From contig JAJTUP010000023.1 in NCBI GenBank assembly GCA_021399435.1, forward strand, positions 558,001 to 622,000: a DNA stretch of 64,000 nucleotides, read 5' to 3'. Position numbers and translations under genes: made by a program. Each line of letters starts with the position of its first letter. Positions within the stretch are counted from its first letter, which is position 1. Shown here in pieces: positions 11,948 to 21,620 of this stretch. The notes below the pieces were generated by a model. It had not been told where the DNA came from and did not search any database. It saw nothing but the letters and a program-made list of their open reading frames with translations. Source of the DNA: Diaporthe sp. PMI_573. Taxonomy: Eukaryota > Ascomycota > Sordariomycetes > Diaporthales > Diaporthaceae.

Positions 11948-12716
11948 GGTCGCGTTCGGGTCTTCTCGAGGACGGTTCGCCCGAGGGTGTCCGATTGGGT
12001 CGCAAGAGGGGTGCGAAACCGAAGATGGCTATGTTAATTGCTACGACAAAGGATAGAGCTTGGAATAGGCTGATGCTGGAGGCAGGGCTGTAGCTAGATG
12101 GCTAACTAGCGCTGCGGTCCGGGCACGGCTAGCCCCTGTCGCTCAGCAGCAGGGAGGTAAGTGACATGGGTATTATGTGTAAACGGTTTTGGTCGACATC
12201 AACCGCGAGTTCATGAACCATGTGGCAACGCATCAAATCCAAAATTTCAAAAGCTACAGAGGTTCACTAAATTTTTCTCCTTCCTAGAGATTTTTGTCAC
12301 TCTCGTTTCCCCCCCCCCCCCCATCAGAGCTTGAGATGGTATGCACAACAACATTGCCTGAAGAGGTCAAGCTGATTATTGCTCCTGATACCCGGCCTAT
12401 CTGCCCACCTGAGCACGGAGAAACCACCCAGCTGAAGGAGGAAAACATCATAAACCGCAGGAGAATGAGGTATAGGACTTGGGAAGCCTACTAGGAAAGA
12501 ATCCAGTGATATGTAGCCCACGATTGGCTCAAGCTGAGGTTTGCCTACAAGACAATGTGATAAAACCTGCGACGAACAATACTAGCTGGGGCGCACCCAG
12601 AACTGCAACCTTTGAAACAATGTTAGGTCTAAGCTGTAGTTGCTAACATAGGGGATGTATAGGCCAGAAGAGGAATTCCGCCAGCCAGGCAACTGTCATT
12701 GCCTATCGGTATTCTA
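11948..12716. other. Intergenic, CDC73 promoter side
   Basis: A 770-bp gap between the CDC73 start and the end of the next minus-strand gene. It holds a run of about 14 C at 12308-12322. No gene seen. Confidence 0.5.
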
Positions 12717-14315
12717 TCAGGTGCTCTCCATCGTGTCCTCCTCAGCAATCCCAGTCTCGTCATCCATGGATGCCTGCTTTGCTCTCCCATGGAACTGTAC
12801 GGCGACATTTATTAGCTCGAGCTAGGTTCTCAATGAGTGTTTGCTCATGTCACTCACCACGCAGACTCCCTTTCCTCTGAGCTTATTCATCGGATTGGCC
12901 GGGCACATGGGGCTGGAGGGAAGGTGTTCCGGCATGTCGAATTCGAAAAACGGGATGCCTTTGACGGGATCTCTTCTGATCAAATCCTTTGGGGCGTCCC
13001 ACCACTCCCTCCTCTCGGCGTCGACCACCTGGCGATATGAGAATACCCTTGGTGCTACCCGGGCGGAGCTCGCGGAAGACGATACCGAGTCGTCCGCGGG
13101 CAGAGGGTATTTGACATCCAAGAATGCGCTCCTTGGGCGGTCATCCGCGGACTGTTTGATTGGGGGCGTCTTGACTGAAACGGCTTCCTTATAATGCTCA
13201 GTATAAGCTCGGCACACTTAAAGAGTATATTCCACTAACATACATTGGCTGGATATGATCCTATTGCGCCGCACGCTAGATTCTCACTCAGGTCAGTTCA
13301 CATCTGCCATGTGCCGAAAGAACGTTCTTGCCTTCATGTTTTCTGCAGCTATTAATGCCGCCAGCTGGGCTGACGGGGGACTTTGGTGCAATCCACTTGG
13401 GAGTGTCAGAGGTCGAGCTGCTTGTACGGCTTGTGGGAGGTGATGACCGTGTGTATTCGCGATTCTGAGGAACCTTGCTGAACCATTTCCGCAGGCTTTT
13501 CAGCGGCCTACTGATTCCGTACTCTTCTTTCTCCTCCGGTGGTGTGAGGGCTTGGGGAGGCTCGATCGGCTTTTGGGTGAAATAACTCGGCGCGGCCTCC
13601 TCAGCTGCATACCCGGTTGGCTCTGGGAGTGCTTCCGTAGAGTTTCCAATCTGTTTCTTTCAGCGTTTCTGGCTCGCTCGCGGAACAGTTCAATGGAGAG
13701 CCATCCACTCACCTTCGATCGCTGGAAAAGGTTCCAGGAAGACTTCAACTTGGTTGCCCTCTTTCCCCCTCGAACAGACGTGGCACTGCGTTCACCGCTC
13801 GATCTTTTGCGAGTACGTCGAGACGGCTCATTCTGAATATTCATGCCAGCGAGACTCATCTGCTGGCTAGCAGGACGCTGCAAGGCCTGTACTTGGGCAG
13901 CCTCCGAGAGCCATGGGCTATGCGGAAGAGTTCTGGGAGGGCTGAACGACCCGGAGCTCTGCTTGGGGAGGTTGAGATGCGGAAGACTCTGGGTAGTGTT
14001 TGATTGGATCGTTTTAGGGGACAGCTCTCGCAGCTCGTGTTCCTGAGGTGGTGCCGGGTATGCATTTGTCCTCGATGGCCATCTGAAGATCTTGCCTGCT
14101 GAGCTCGCCAAATTCGTACTCGGAGTCTTCGAGCTGGTCCGCCGCGAAGTCCGCCTCTCTGCCCAGTATCCTTCTGGGAACCACACCCACTCATATCCGT
14201 CCTTTGCTGGCCGCGGAGGATCTTGACTACCCGAGTTTTTAGAATCGCGTGCAGGGTCTCGAGGACTTGCGCCCCAAAGACCCCGCGGCGACAGCGAAGG
14301 GGAATTGCGGCTCAT
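12717..14315 (-). CDS. Conserved mould protein with WVWFPEGYW motif, function unknown
   Basis: Five exons are proposed: 14315-13713, 13650-13428, 13369-13302, 13196-12858 and 12794-12717. All phases agree and give 436 aa. The opening exon has the hallmark DGYEWVWFPEGYWAER at about residue 40, then KIFRWPSRT. Exon 2 has SRPLKSLRKWFSK; exon 3 has QLAALIAAENMKARTFFRHM. Exon 4 has RSAFLDVKYPLP and EWWDAP, then FEFDMPEHLPSSPMCPANP. Exon 4 joins exon 5 as GVCV-FHGR. I know this as a conserved, uncharacterised protein of filamentous ascomycetes; it is basic, Ser/Pro-rich and probably disordered. Introns 1, 3 and 4 are convincing (intron 3 has donor GTGAAC). Intron 2 (13427-13370, GTACAA...CAG) is weaker, and the alternative is a 1-base frameshift in the C run at 13375-13379. 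Confidence 0.72.
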
Positions 14316-15330
14316 TGAACATGAACGACGAAGTGGTCATGAACCCGAGGGATGTGGGGGTTAACAGAATCCGCTGCTGTTCTGAGCGACAGCGTCTTGG
14401 TAAATTCTGCGTTGCGTGTACTTGTGTGTCCCAGGAAGTAGGACGTCGAAAACTAGACCACCGGGTATTGGCTCTCTTAAACCATGTGGGACAACAGAAC
14501 GTCAGGATCGTGATTTGAACCACTGTCGCAGTGGGTATGTATTGGCCTTCTTAAACCACGTGGGACAAAAGAACGACAGGATCGTGATTTGAACCACTGT
14601 GGCAGTGGGTATTGGCCCTCTTAATCCACGTGGGACAGAAGAACGTCAGGATCGTGATTTGAACCACTGACGCAGAAAGACGAGACTTACGCCGTCCAAA
14701 GAATAACGTGTGCTGCTGACCTAAGTATTGAGAAGTTCGTCCAGATAGGGGATGTTGGCAGAGTCTTGGTGAGATCAAGGTACGGTAGGTTGATCTAGGT
14801 AGCAGCGTGGAAGGTTGGATTTGACGGATTGAGGTCGAGGCAATGATGTACTGTCAGTATTTCGTGAGTGTCGTGACGATATTTTGACCGCAACTTGAGT
14901 CCCTTCTCTCAAGGACTTGCAGCCCCAACATGTTCATCTGATGGGCAGGTACGACCAAATCCGAAGAGACTGAGCCGGGAACGTAGGCGGCCAGTAGAAC
15001 AGTACCCAGGTGGGCAGGCGCAAAGCCAGCCAGGGCCTCCTTCAGAGGCTGATTTCTCCGAGAACAGATAACATGGCCCTGTGATGATGTAGATTCATTA
15101 AAAGGTGAGAACTCGTTCTGTTTTTGGGCATCACTTGTCCCCAGGAGGTCACCCTGCGGCTGCGGCGTATGACAGTTCAATCAGTCTCTTGTTGGTTCTG
15201 TATCCAGGAGTATAAACCCCCTCTCTATCCTGATGCTATACCTCCATAACGGTATCAAATCATTGCTGTGCCGCCATCCAAAATATACGCCAAAGCGCCG
15301 CGTTCTCCCCAAGAAAGCCAGCCCCCCTTT
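14316..15330. promoter_or_regulatory. Upstream region of the WVWFPEGYW gene and 3' flank of LEU5
   Basis: About 1 kb. The part next to 14315 is the upstream region of the WVWFPEGYW gene and contains the three-copy tandem repeat at 14465-14675. A minus-strand frame at 14854-15180 has no recognisable character. Confidence 0.5.
14465..14675 (-). repeat. Three-copy ~72-bp tandem repeat
   Basis: Three head-to-tail copies start at 14465, 14539 and 14609 (periods 74 and 70). Each reads GTATTGG(C/CC)..., then CTTAA(A/T)CCA(C/T)GTGGGACA, then GAACG(T/A)CAGGATCGTG, then ATTTGAACCACTG. Copies 2 and 3 carry a perfect CACGTG at 14557 and 14627; copy 1 has CATGTG. The minus strand reads GGTTCAAATCA, close to a tRNA B box. 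The array lies 150-360 bp upstream of the start codon at 14315. Confidence 0.92.
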
Positions 15331-16580
15331 CTAAATGCCGAACACCGACTTCAGCCGCTCGTATGTAAAGAAGCTGACCGCGCTCATGGGCACGATCTTT
15401 ACGTATCCGATCGTGAGACCGACAAACAACCCCCGGAACCCCCGCTCCTTCATGATCAGCGCTGCAGTCTCGGCGATGCGCAACCGGTGGCCGTCGCCCA
15501 CTGCCCCTGCGACCTGCATCCGCCGCCGCACGACCTCGAGCGGGTACGAACACGTCTGCGAGACCAGGCCCGCCACGCCTCCCGCCAGCAGCTCCGCCCA
15601 GGATTGTAGCAGAGGCGGCTTCCCTTGCGGCGCGTTCCTGCGCTGTGGTAATGTCGTCCATTTCGCAAGCATGGGGTGTCGCAGCAGGTCCCCCATTGTG
15701 TCGTGGGTGAGGAAGGACACGCCGGCGTAGGGGAGCATCCCGAGGATTGTCGGAGAGAAACCACGGTAGAAGTTGATCATTCCCCTCTGTGGTACAACAG
15801 CAGCCTCCACGGTTGAGACCGCCGCTGTGGCTAATCGGACGGGAGCCGGGCCCTGTGTTCCGGTAGCAGATGAAGCGCCTGGGTGCTCGTTGTAGATTTG
15901 TCTGCAGATGGAAGATAATGACGAGCGGTCGTGCTGTTTCGTCTCGAAGGCCAGTCGGACCCGTATCACCTCCAGCGGGTAGGTGAAGAACACCGAGGTT
16001 GCGCCGGCGAGAGAGCCGCTCAGGAGCCGCCTCAGGGAGGTCTCGTGCTCTCTGGTTGGGATAACGGCTGATCGTATTTGTTCGTATGCGAGGAACTTGA
16101 TTCCAGCGTACGGGAACACTCTTAGTATGGTGGCAGAGTGACCCCTGAACAGTCCTGCGGAGCCCTGCTGGCGGTATATCTCGTTCATAGCGGCGACTGT
16201 ACCGACCCAGGACCCCGAGTACTTGACAAACTGCGGATTCCTTGCCTGGAAGAGGATCTTGACCCGGTCAAGCGGCGCGACGACGGTTTTTGCCTGGCGA
16301 TGAACCGATTAGCAACGAGTCCCCTTCATTCTGCAAGGAAAACCACATAGAAATCCACTGTACTCACGGCGCATCCTGCAACACCGCCCGCCGTGCCCGA
16401 GCGCCATAGGTAGTCGAGGCTCTGCTTGTCGACCTTCCTCGGTACTACCGCCTCGTCGTCTGTCGGGCACACGGCGACATTTCCCTCGCGCAGGCGACGG
16501 CCTGGCCGGTCGCTATCCTTTCGTGATTCGTGTTGTGGAAGCGCCGGCATTGAGGCATCCTCTCTCAGGGCCGATGGCAT
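15331..16580 (-). CDS. LEU5: Leu5-type mitochondrial carrier (coenzyme A transporter)
   Basis: Two exons (16580-16368, 16293-15331; 74-bp intron, phase 0) give 391 aa. After a ~50-residue N-terminal extension come three SLC25 repeats. Their signatures are PLDRVKILFQ, read across the splice as GGVAGCA-AKTVVAPLDRVK, then YPLEVIRVRLAF and YPLEVVRRRMQV. Each is followed by a GxxxxYRG/FRG-type element (GLFRGHSATILRVFPYAGIK, NFYRGFSPTILGMLPYAGVS, GLFVGLTIGYVKIVPMSAVS). That pattern matches the Leu5/SLC25A42/SLC25A16 group, which moves CoA or its precursors across the inner mitochondrial membrane. The last repeat ends in FFTYERLKSVFGI, a normal C-terminus. Confidence 0.9.
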
Positions 16581-17236
16581 TCCCCCGCCAGCTGTCAGCG
16601 CCGTGTATGAATTGTTTCGGTGGTGGGGTTGTCAGAGCGAAGGTATGATCATTTCGAAAGGTTCGGCGAACAGGATGGGAGTCTGGGGTAAGCCGAGGAG
16701 CAAGCGGTGAAGGGCCGGAGGAGGAAAAGGGTGAATTCTTTATGTAGCGTGCCTCGGTAGGTAAATGCGGGCGGATCGTGAACAGGCACGGGTCCAGATC
16801 GCGGCTATGTTCGCACGGGCAAGATGGGCAGGGGACGTCATTCCCCCAAAAGTCCGGAAACGCCTGTAACCAGGGGCCATTTTGTAAGCGGCCCGCCTTC
16901 TAAAGCCGTCCTGGTTGAACAACGGACGGCCTTGCGGGTGGGCTAGGCTTTACAGTGAATGTTAACCGAGAATAGCCGACTCGGAGTCGACTTCTGGGCT
17001 CTTCTTCAACCCACACAGTCGGCAACCGATATGCTAGCACAACAAATGCATGTAAGTCGTCTACTGCATACTCGCCATGGGGAAATTGGGTTTAACTTTG
17101 GCTTTCAGATGCCAATTTACTGAACCTGTCGCATTACAGACCAATGGCGGCATAGGCAATCCTTCACTCATATTCTGGGCAACTTGAGCGAAGTTGGAAC
17201 ACATGAAGGGACCATCAACGAGTCGAAATAGCGGCA
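16581..17236. promoter_or_regulatory. Divergent promoter, LEU5 / METTL4-like
   Basis: 656 bp between two genes that start away from each other. No coding frame is supported. It must hold both promoters; I see no clear TATA box. Confidence 0.55.
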
Positions 17237-18271
17237 ATGTTGCAGTCCATCCTGTTCCACAATGAGGATCCCTGCATCGTTCTCATAGACGGGCCCAAGT
17301 CCATTGAGGATGCTCAATTCTTGAACCCTGTGGGAGCATGTCAGAGCGGCAAGACCCGGAGGCTCATCTCATCAAAACCGCCTGAGAAGCCGTTCAAAAC
17401 TCCGGAACCCAGGCAACCAACTCTCAACCCGAGTTTGGGAGCTGCTTTGGCGGAGCTGACAGCCGCAGCAGCCATTGAGAATGCTCTGAAGGTGTTGCAC
17501 GACTTGTACTCGGGACCTTGGTGCTTATCCCGAGTCCACGCTCCTCAGGAGGAGGACATGAAGGAAAATAACCGGGACAAGAAGAGGAAGGCCGAGGAGG
17601 CCGATGCCCCAGAGAAGGTCTTCAGTGATCCAGTGATTCCTGAAGAGTCGGTCTACCTCCATGGTACAGTCTCCTCGGAAAGGCCTCGCTTCCTAAAGGA
17701 AGCCCCCAAGTTCGACCTCATAGTCATGGACCCTCCATGGCCGAACCGCTCGGTGCGTCGGAAGAGAGGAAGCTACCATACGGCCAATGACCTCGGTGAG
17801 ATCCGCGAGACCCTATCACTGATACCCATCGCGTCTCACCTGACACCCGAGGGTCTCGTCGCCGTCTGGATCACCAACAAAGCAAGCGTGCTGGAGCTAC
17901 TGACATCACCTCGAGGCCTCTTCGCCGAGTGGGGACTGGAACTTGTGTGCGAATGGACGTGGCTCAAGGTCACAACGGCTGGAGAGCCGATTGTGAGTGT
18001 GGACTCCACGTGGCGCAAGCCATGGGAGCGGCTCCTAATTGCGAAGAGGCAAGGGGCCAGGATGACGAAACTGCCCGGTCAAGGCAGAGTAATTGTTTCT
18101 GTACCATGTCTTCACTCGCGCAAACCAAACTTGCGCCTTCTATTTGAGGATATCTTGCCTCCTGGGTACCGGGCCCTCGAGGTGTTCGCCAGAAACCTCA
18201 CGGCAGGTTGGTGGAGCTGGGGTGATGAGGTCCTCAAGTTCCAGCAACCAGAACACTGGGTAGAGCCGTAG
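17237..18271 (+). CDS. MT-A70 family adenine methyltransferase, METTL4-like
   Basis: A single-exon frame of 344 aa. The catalytic SAM-binding motif DPPW is at residues 165-168 in the context FDLIVMDPPWPNRSVRRK. Other family marks are GLVAVWITNKASVLELL, CEWTWLKVTTAGEPI, the WRKPWERLLIAKR block and the C-terminal LLFEDILPPGYRALEVFARN with TAGWWSWGDEVLKFQ. These match the METTL4 branch of MT-A70 rather than METTL3/14 (Ime4). In animals and plants, METTL4 methylates adenine N6 in U2 snRNA (m6Am) and has been proposed as a DNA 6mA writer; which substrate applies here cannot be read from sequence. The N-terminal 100 residues are variable, with a basic stretch (DKKRKAEEAD) that could be a nuclear signal. 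Confidence 0.92.
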   Translation: MLQSILFHNEDPCIVLIDGPKSIEDAQFLNPVGACQSGKTRRLISSKPPEKPFKTPEPRQPTLNPSLGAALAELTAAAAIENALKVLHDLYSGPWCLSRVHAPQEEDMKENNRDKKRKAEEADAPEKVFSDPVIPEESVYLHGTVSSERPRFLKEAPKFDLIVMDPPWPNRSVRRKRGSYHTANDLGEIRETLSLIPIASHLTPEGLVAVWITNKASVLELLTSPRGLFAEWGLELVCEWTWLKVTTAGEPIVSVDSTWRKPWERLLIAKRQGARMTKLPGQGRVIVSVPCLHSRKPNLRLLFEDILPPGYRALEVFARNLTAGWWSWGDEVLKFQQPEHWVEP

Positions 18272-18391
18272 CCTTTCCAATATTGCCTCCAACCGTCTGC
18301 GCCACCATGTGATGTGACCTTCTTTAGACAGTGATGCCCGTATCGTACAACTTTATACACGCCGCGCACCCTCACTCTCCTCGTGCAAGCA

Positions 18392-19188
18392 TTATGATGG
18401 ACGTTGTACATCCTCTCCCGCAGCAGACACCGCCGTCTCAACCTCCCCAGCCTCCTCACCATCCTCAACCTCGACCCAGGAGGCCCCCAGCGGCTGGCCA
18501 GGCTTCCACTTCCTCCTCCCCGCCAGCAATCTCTCAGCCTCCGTCCGCAGCCTCGCCCTGTCCTGGCTGGTCTCCTCCTGGTACCTGAGCAGGGGCATGC
18601 CCTTGGCACTGGCCCACTGCGCCTCGGTGCGCTTCTTGTGCGCCGCCTCGACGGCGTCGAACATGAGCTTGTCCCACGGCGAAAGATCCTCAGGCGCCTC
18701 GGGCCACACGAACGGCCTCGCCAGCTCCGCGATCATCATCTTCTGGGATTTGGGCCGGTACCACTTGCCGCCCGTGCTGTCGCCGTACTGCCGCCGCCGC
18801 GGCCGCATCTGGTTGACAAACGACCGCACCGACCGCACCTCCACGTTGTACACGTTCCACAGGTAGTCCCGGAAGTCGAGCTTGTTGAAGGACAGCGGCA
18901 CGTTGAACGTCGCCATCGTGGGCGGCTGGCCTTCCTTGGGGCGGACGAAGGCCACGATGTGGTTCGGTCTGTTGGTGCGGCGGGGGAGGAACCCCTTCGA
19001 GTCAGCTGGATCCGGGCCAATTGGGGCAGGAAGTGTTGCGTTGAAGGGCTGTGGCCATAAGGCTGTCGCGATCACGACGCGGCGGTGCAAGTTGGGTTCA
19101 CTCACAGGAAGACTGCTTTCTGGCCGAGGCGGAAGGGCGCTGCCCGCGCGAGGCCCTCGGCCGCCCCTGCAGCTGCTGTTGTAGTCAT
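18392..19188 (-). CDS. MRP20: Mitochondrial large-subunit ribosomal protein uL23m
   Basis: Two exons (19188-19106, 18968-18392; 137-bp intron, phase 2) give 219 aa. The join reads FRLGQKAVFL-PNHIVAFVRP, restoring the family core. The L23 core continues with LSFNKLDFRDYLWNVYNVEV and RSVRSFVNQM. A basic stretch RPRRRQYG follows, then a long fungal C-terminal extension. I chose the ATG at 19188 (MTTTAAAGAAEGLARAAPF), which gives an Ala/Arg presequence suited to mitochondrial import. An ATG at 19326 would add 46 residues. The unspliced frame beginning MSEPNLHRR is an intron read-through, not the start. Confidence 0.9.
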
Positions 19189-19625
19189 TTTGGAGTGATC
19201 GAGTTGACGGTGGACAAGTTCGCTGGTCAACCGCAGGTCGCGACGGCCGGAAGTCTCGAGCGCATGTCGAACCGTGAGGTCAACTCTCCAGACTTTTTGG
19301 CCGGCGCACGGACCTCCCAAGCTCACGTTATGGAGCCGCCGTCGGCCCCGAAGGCGAGAAGTGGGACTCGCGGCTGTAGCCGGTCACTTATACAGCATCA
19401 ATCCACAACCAACTTCGAATTGGGAACAGGGAGGCTTCTGTCATGAACATTTTACTTTTTTGGGTTTTGGTAGGTTGCCCGAAGAAGACACCACAGCTGA
19501 TCCTATCCTAGCTACAGAGCAACACATACGGCAAAGGGGCCCGCTCCCTCCTGCGAAGCCCACAATTTGGGTCTAGTGCGTCTATCGCCATTATTGTCAT
19601 GGCGACAAGCCCCTCGGGCTCGCAC
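19189..19625. other. Intergenic, upstream of uL23m gene
   Basis: 437 bp between the uL23m start and the DJ-1/PfpI gene end, both on the minus strand. It should hold the uL23m promoter. No gene or repeat seen. Confidence 0.5.
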
Positions 19626-20729
19626 TTAGACATCGAGTCCATCAACCACGGTTCCCTTGGTCCAGGTCCAGCAGATCTTACGAGCAACCTCGTTGGCGGA
19701 CTCCTCCGAGACCATCACGCTGACAATATACAAGGCTGCATCTATGCCAGCGCTGACTCCCCCCGCCGTGATCACACGCATGCCACCGAGGCGCATGGCG
19801 GCGCGGCGGGTGATGGACTCGCGACGGGTGTTGGAGCTCTTGAGGGACATGCTTCCCTTGCTGCACGGGCTGTGTTAGCGCTCAAGCTGGAGATGTGTGA
19901 TCGATTGTGACCAGGAATACTCACCGAGCATTGGAGGGTCGTCGGCCGTCGGGCCTGGTGCTCCGGACGTAGGGGTTCTCGTCCTCGTCACCGAGCTCAA
20001 AGCGCAGGTTGTTGACGACGTAACGTGTGTCCTCCACAACATCGGTGCGCTCGCCAAGATCTCTCTGGACGGCAATGCTGCAAATGTTCTCAAAGGTGAC
20101 GATGTAGTCGGGGTGGGTAGTGGCAGAGAGGCCGGCCAGGATTCCCTGCTGAGCGAGCAGAAGAGACCCGGTGCAGACGGAGAAGAGAGTGCGCCTGCAT
20201 TTTTGAAGCGAATATCAGCCAAACGTGTACTTCGGGATGAAACAGTATTGCAGTGGAATATGTGCTTACTCTCGCTCGGGGCTCGACTTCTGGATCTCAC
20301 TGTAGGCCGAGATGAGGGCAAGAGGCTCGGCCTTGGCCTTGATGATGGGCTCTGCATTTCCGCCGAGGATGACGACAATGTCAAAGTCCTCAATGCGCTC
20401 ATGGGCCTCCTTGAATGAGATCTGGGAGCCGACAATGACACCGGCAGCAGAGAGCGCCTTGGGCTCATCTGAAGCGACGGTGATCTCGAAGGCTTTGGTG
20501 GCTGGAGGAGGAGCAGTTTAGCAGGCTGTCTAAAGGGGACACGCGAGGACGGAGAGGTCTGGGGCGGGGTTGAGTGCTTACAAGGGTCGTTGATGTCGTG
20601 GAGGGCAGTGGTCAGGACCTCGAGGGGGCCAGCGAAGTCCAAGAAATCGAACTTGTCGTGCAGGGCGAAGAGCACATCAACTGGCTCGCTGTCGGCCACT
20701 GCACTCGTCTTGGAGGCCATCTTGGGCAA
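19626..20729 (-). CDS. DJ-1/PfpI family protein
   Basis: Four exons (20729-20582, 20501-20270, 20194-19925, 19860-19626) with consistent phases give 294 aa, or 291 aa from the nearer ATG at 20720. Residues 14-35 (VDVLFALHDKFDFLDFAGPL) form the first Rossmann-like strand. FDIVVILGGNAEPII carries the buried acidic region. The nucleophile elbow FSVCTGSLLLAQQGIL supplies the expected Cys, followed by LAGLSATTHP. The C-terminal ITAGGVSAGIDAALYIV helix is typical of the isonitrile-hydratase/transcriptional-regulator-like branch. Relatives are glyoxalase III-like, hydratase or chaperone proteins, so the exact reaction is open. It shares an 890-bp divergent upstream region with TSC1. Confidence 0.88.
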
Positions 20730-21620
20730 CTTGGGTGATGGGAAATGGGAAGAAAGAGGCTGGTCACGTTTTCTGTGTCAGAGGCGGGCAAGTCAATTGA
20801 GCAGCAAGAGACGATCCGTGGATGATCTCAATGTGGTCAATTGATATGTTTACGGCGATGTGGGGTGGTGCAGATGATGGTTGTGGTTGTCTTTGAGACA
20901 AGAGAGTCGGTTCAATGGTGACAGAGATCAGAAAGAGACCTGTAGAGGGGATGGATTAATTCGTGCGTGAGCTGGATGAGGTGTCCGTTTTCACTCCCGA
21001 CCCCTCCTTGTGAACGTGACCAGCCGCTCCCTCTTAAAGGAAGTGCGCCTTTGGGCCAAACCTGCAGATGGGACCAAGCATTGCCAGGCATGAGGGCATG
21101 GCCTGACTGGCGGAGGGGCACGCAGCAGGCCATCTTAGTGGTACGATCTCCTGGGACCCCTACCTGGCACCCGTGCGCCGACATGCCTCCCGTGGGGCTG
21201 CCTCAAGCTGCAAATGCGGGAGTGGGACCTGTAGAATGTGGGGTAAGCTGGGCCTGCAAGGATCACCGATCAGGCCCGTCAAGTCAGTCGGCTAGTGGCT
21301 GGTGGCCTGGTGGGACAGGGTGGGTCTGACGGCCGTTCCCTGGCCTGCTGCTCCCGACGTCGTCTGACTTCTCAGATCGAGGACTATCGCACCACCCATC
21401 GGCCATCTTGCCGCGCTTAAGCACTCTTTCGCCGCAGAGCTCGACACTCCCTGGAATAGCAAAGTGTCGTGGGGAGCCTCGCGCTTAGATCCACTCCTCA
21501 ACTCATCACTCACCCGTCCGAACACCCGACACGAGGTCACTTGACGAGGCTCGCCCTGCCTCGCTATCGACTTGACGACTTGTACGAGCATGATCGTGTC
21601 ACTCTGACGGCACTGCAACC
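20730..21620. promoter_or_regulatory. Divergent promoter, DJ-1-like / TSC1
   Basis: About 890 bp separate the two start codons. Frames within it lack domain character. No clear regulatory motif stands out. Confidence 0.5.

Noticed and set aside
13500..13650. Frame ending in RRRKKSTESVGR as the C-terminus of the WVWFPEGYW protein
   Set aside because: A clean 62-bp intron at 13712-13651 switches to a frame with conserved SRPLKSLRKWF and further exons.
14465..14675. Tandem repeat as a CRISPR array
   Set aside because: Eukaryotic context, no spacers between copies, no cas genes.
14465..14675. tRNA genes on the minus strand of the repeat
   Set aside because: A B-box-like GGTTCAAATCA is present but the T stem does not pair and no acceptor or anticodon arms can be drawn.
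18404..19060. Plus-strand frame opposite the uL23m gene
   Set aside because: Low-complexity Arg/Pro/Leu/His shadow; it also runs across the intron of the real gene.
18392..19105. uL23m beginning with MSEPNLHRR
   Set aside because: That N-terminus is intron sequence; splicing to the exon at 19188-19106 restores VFLPNHIVAF.
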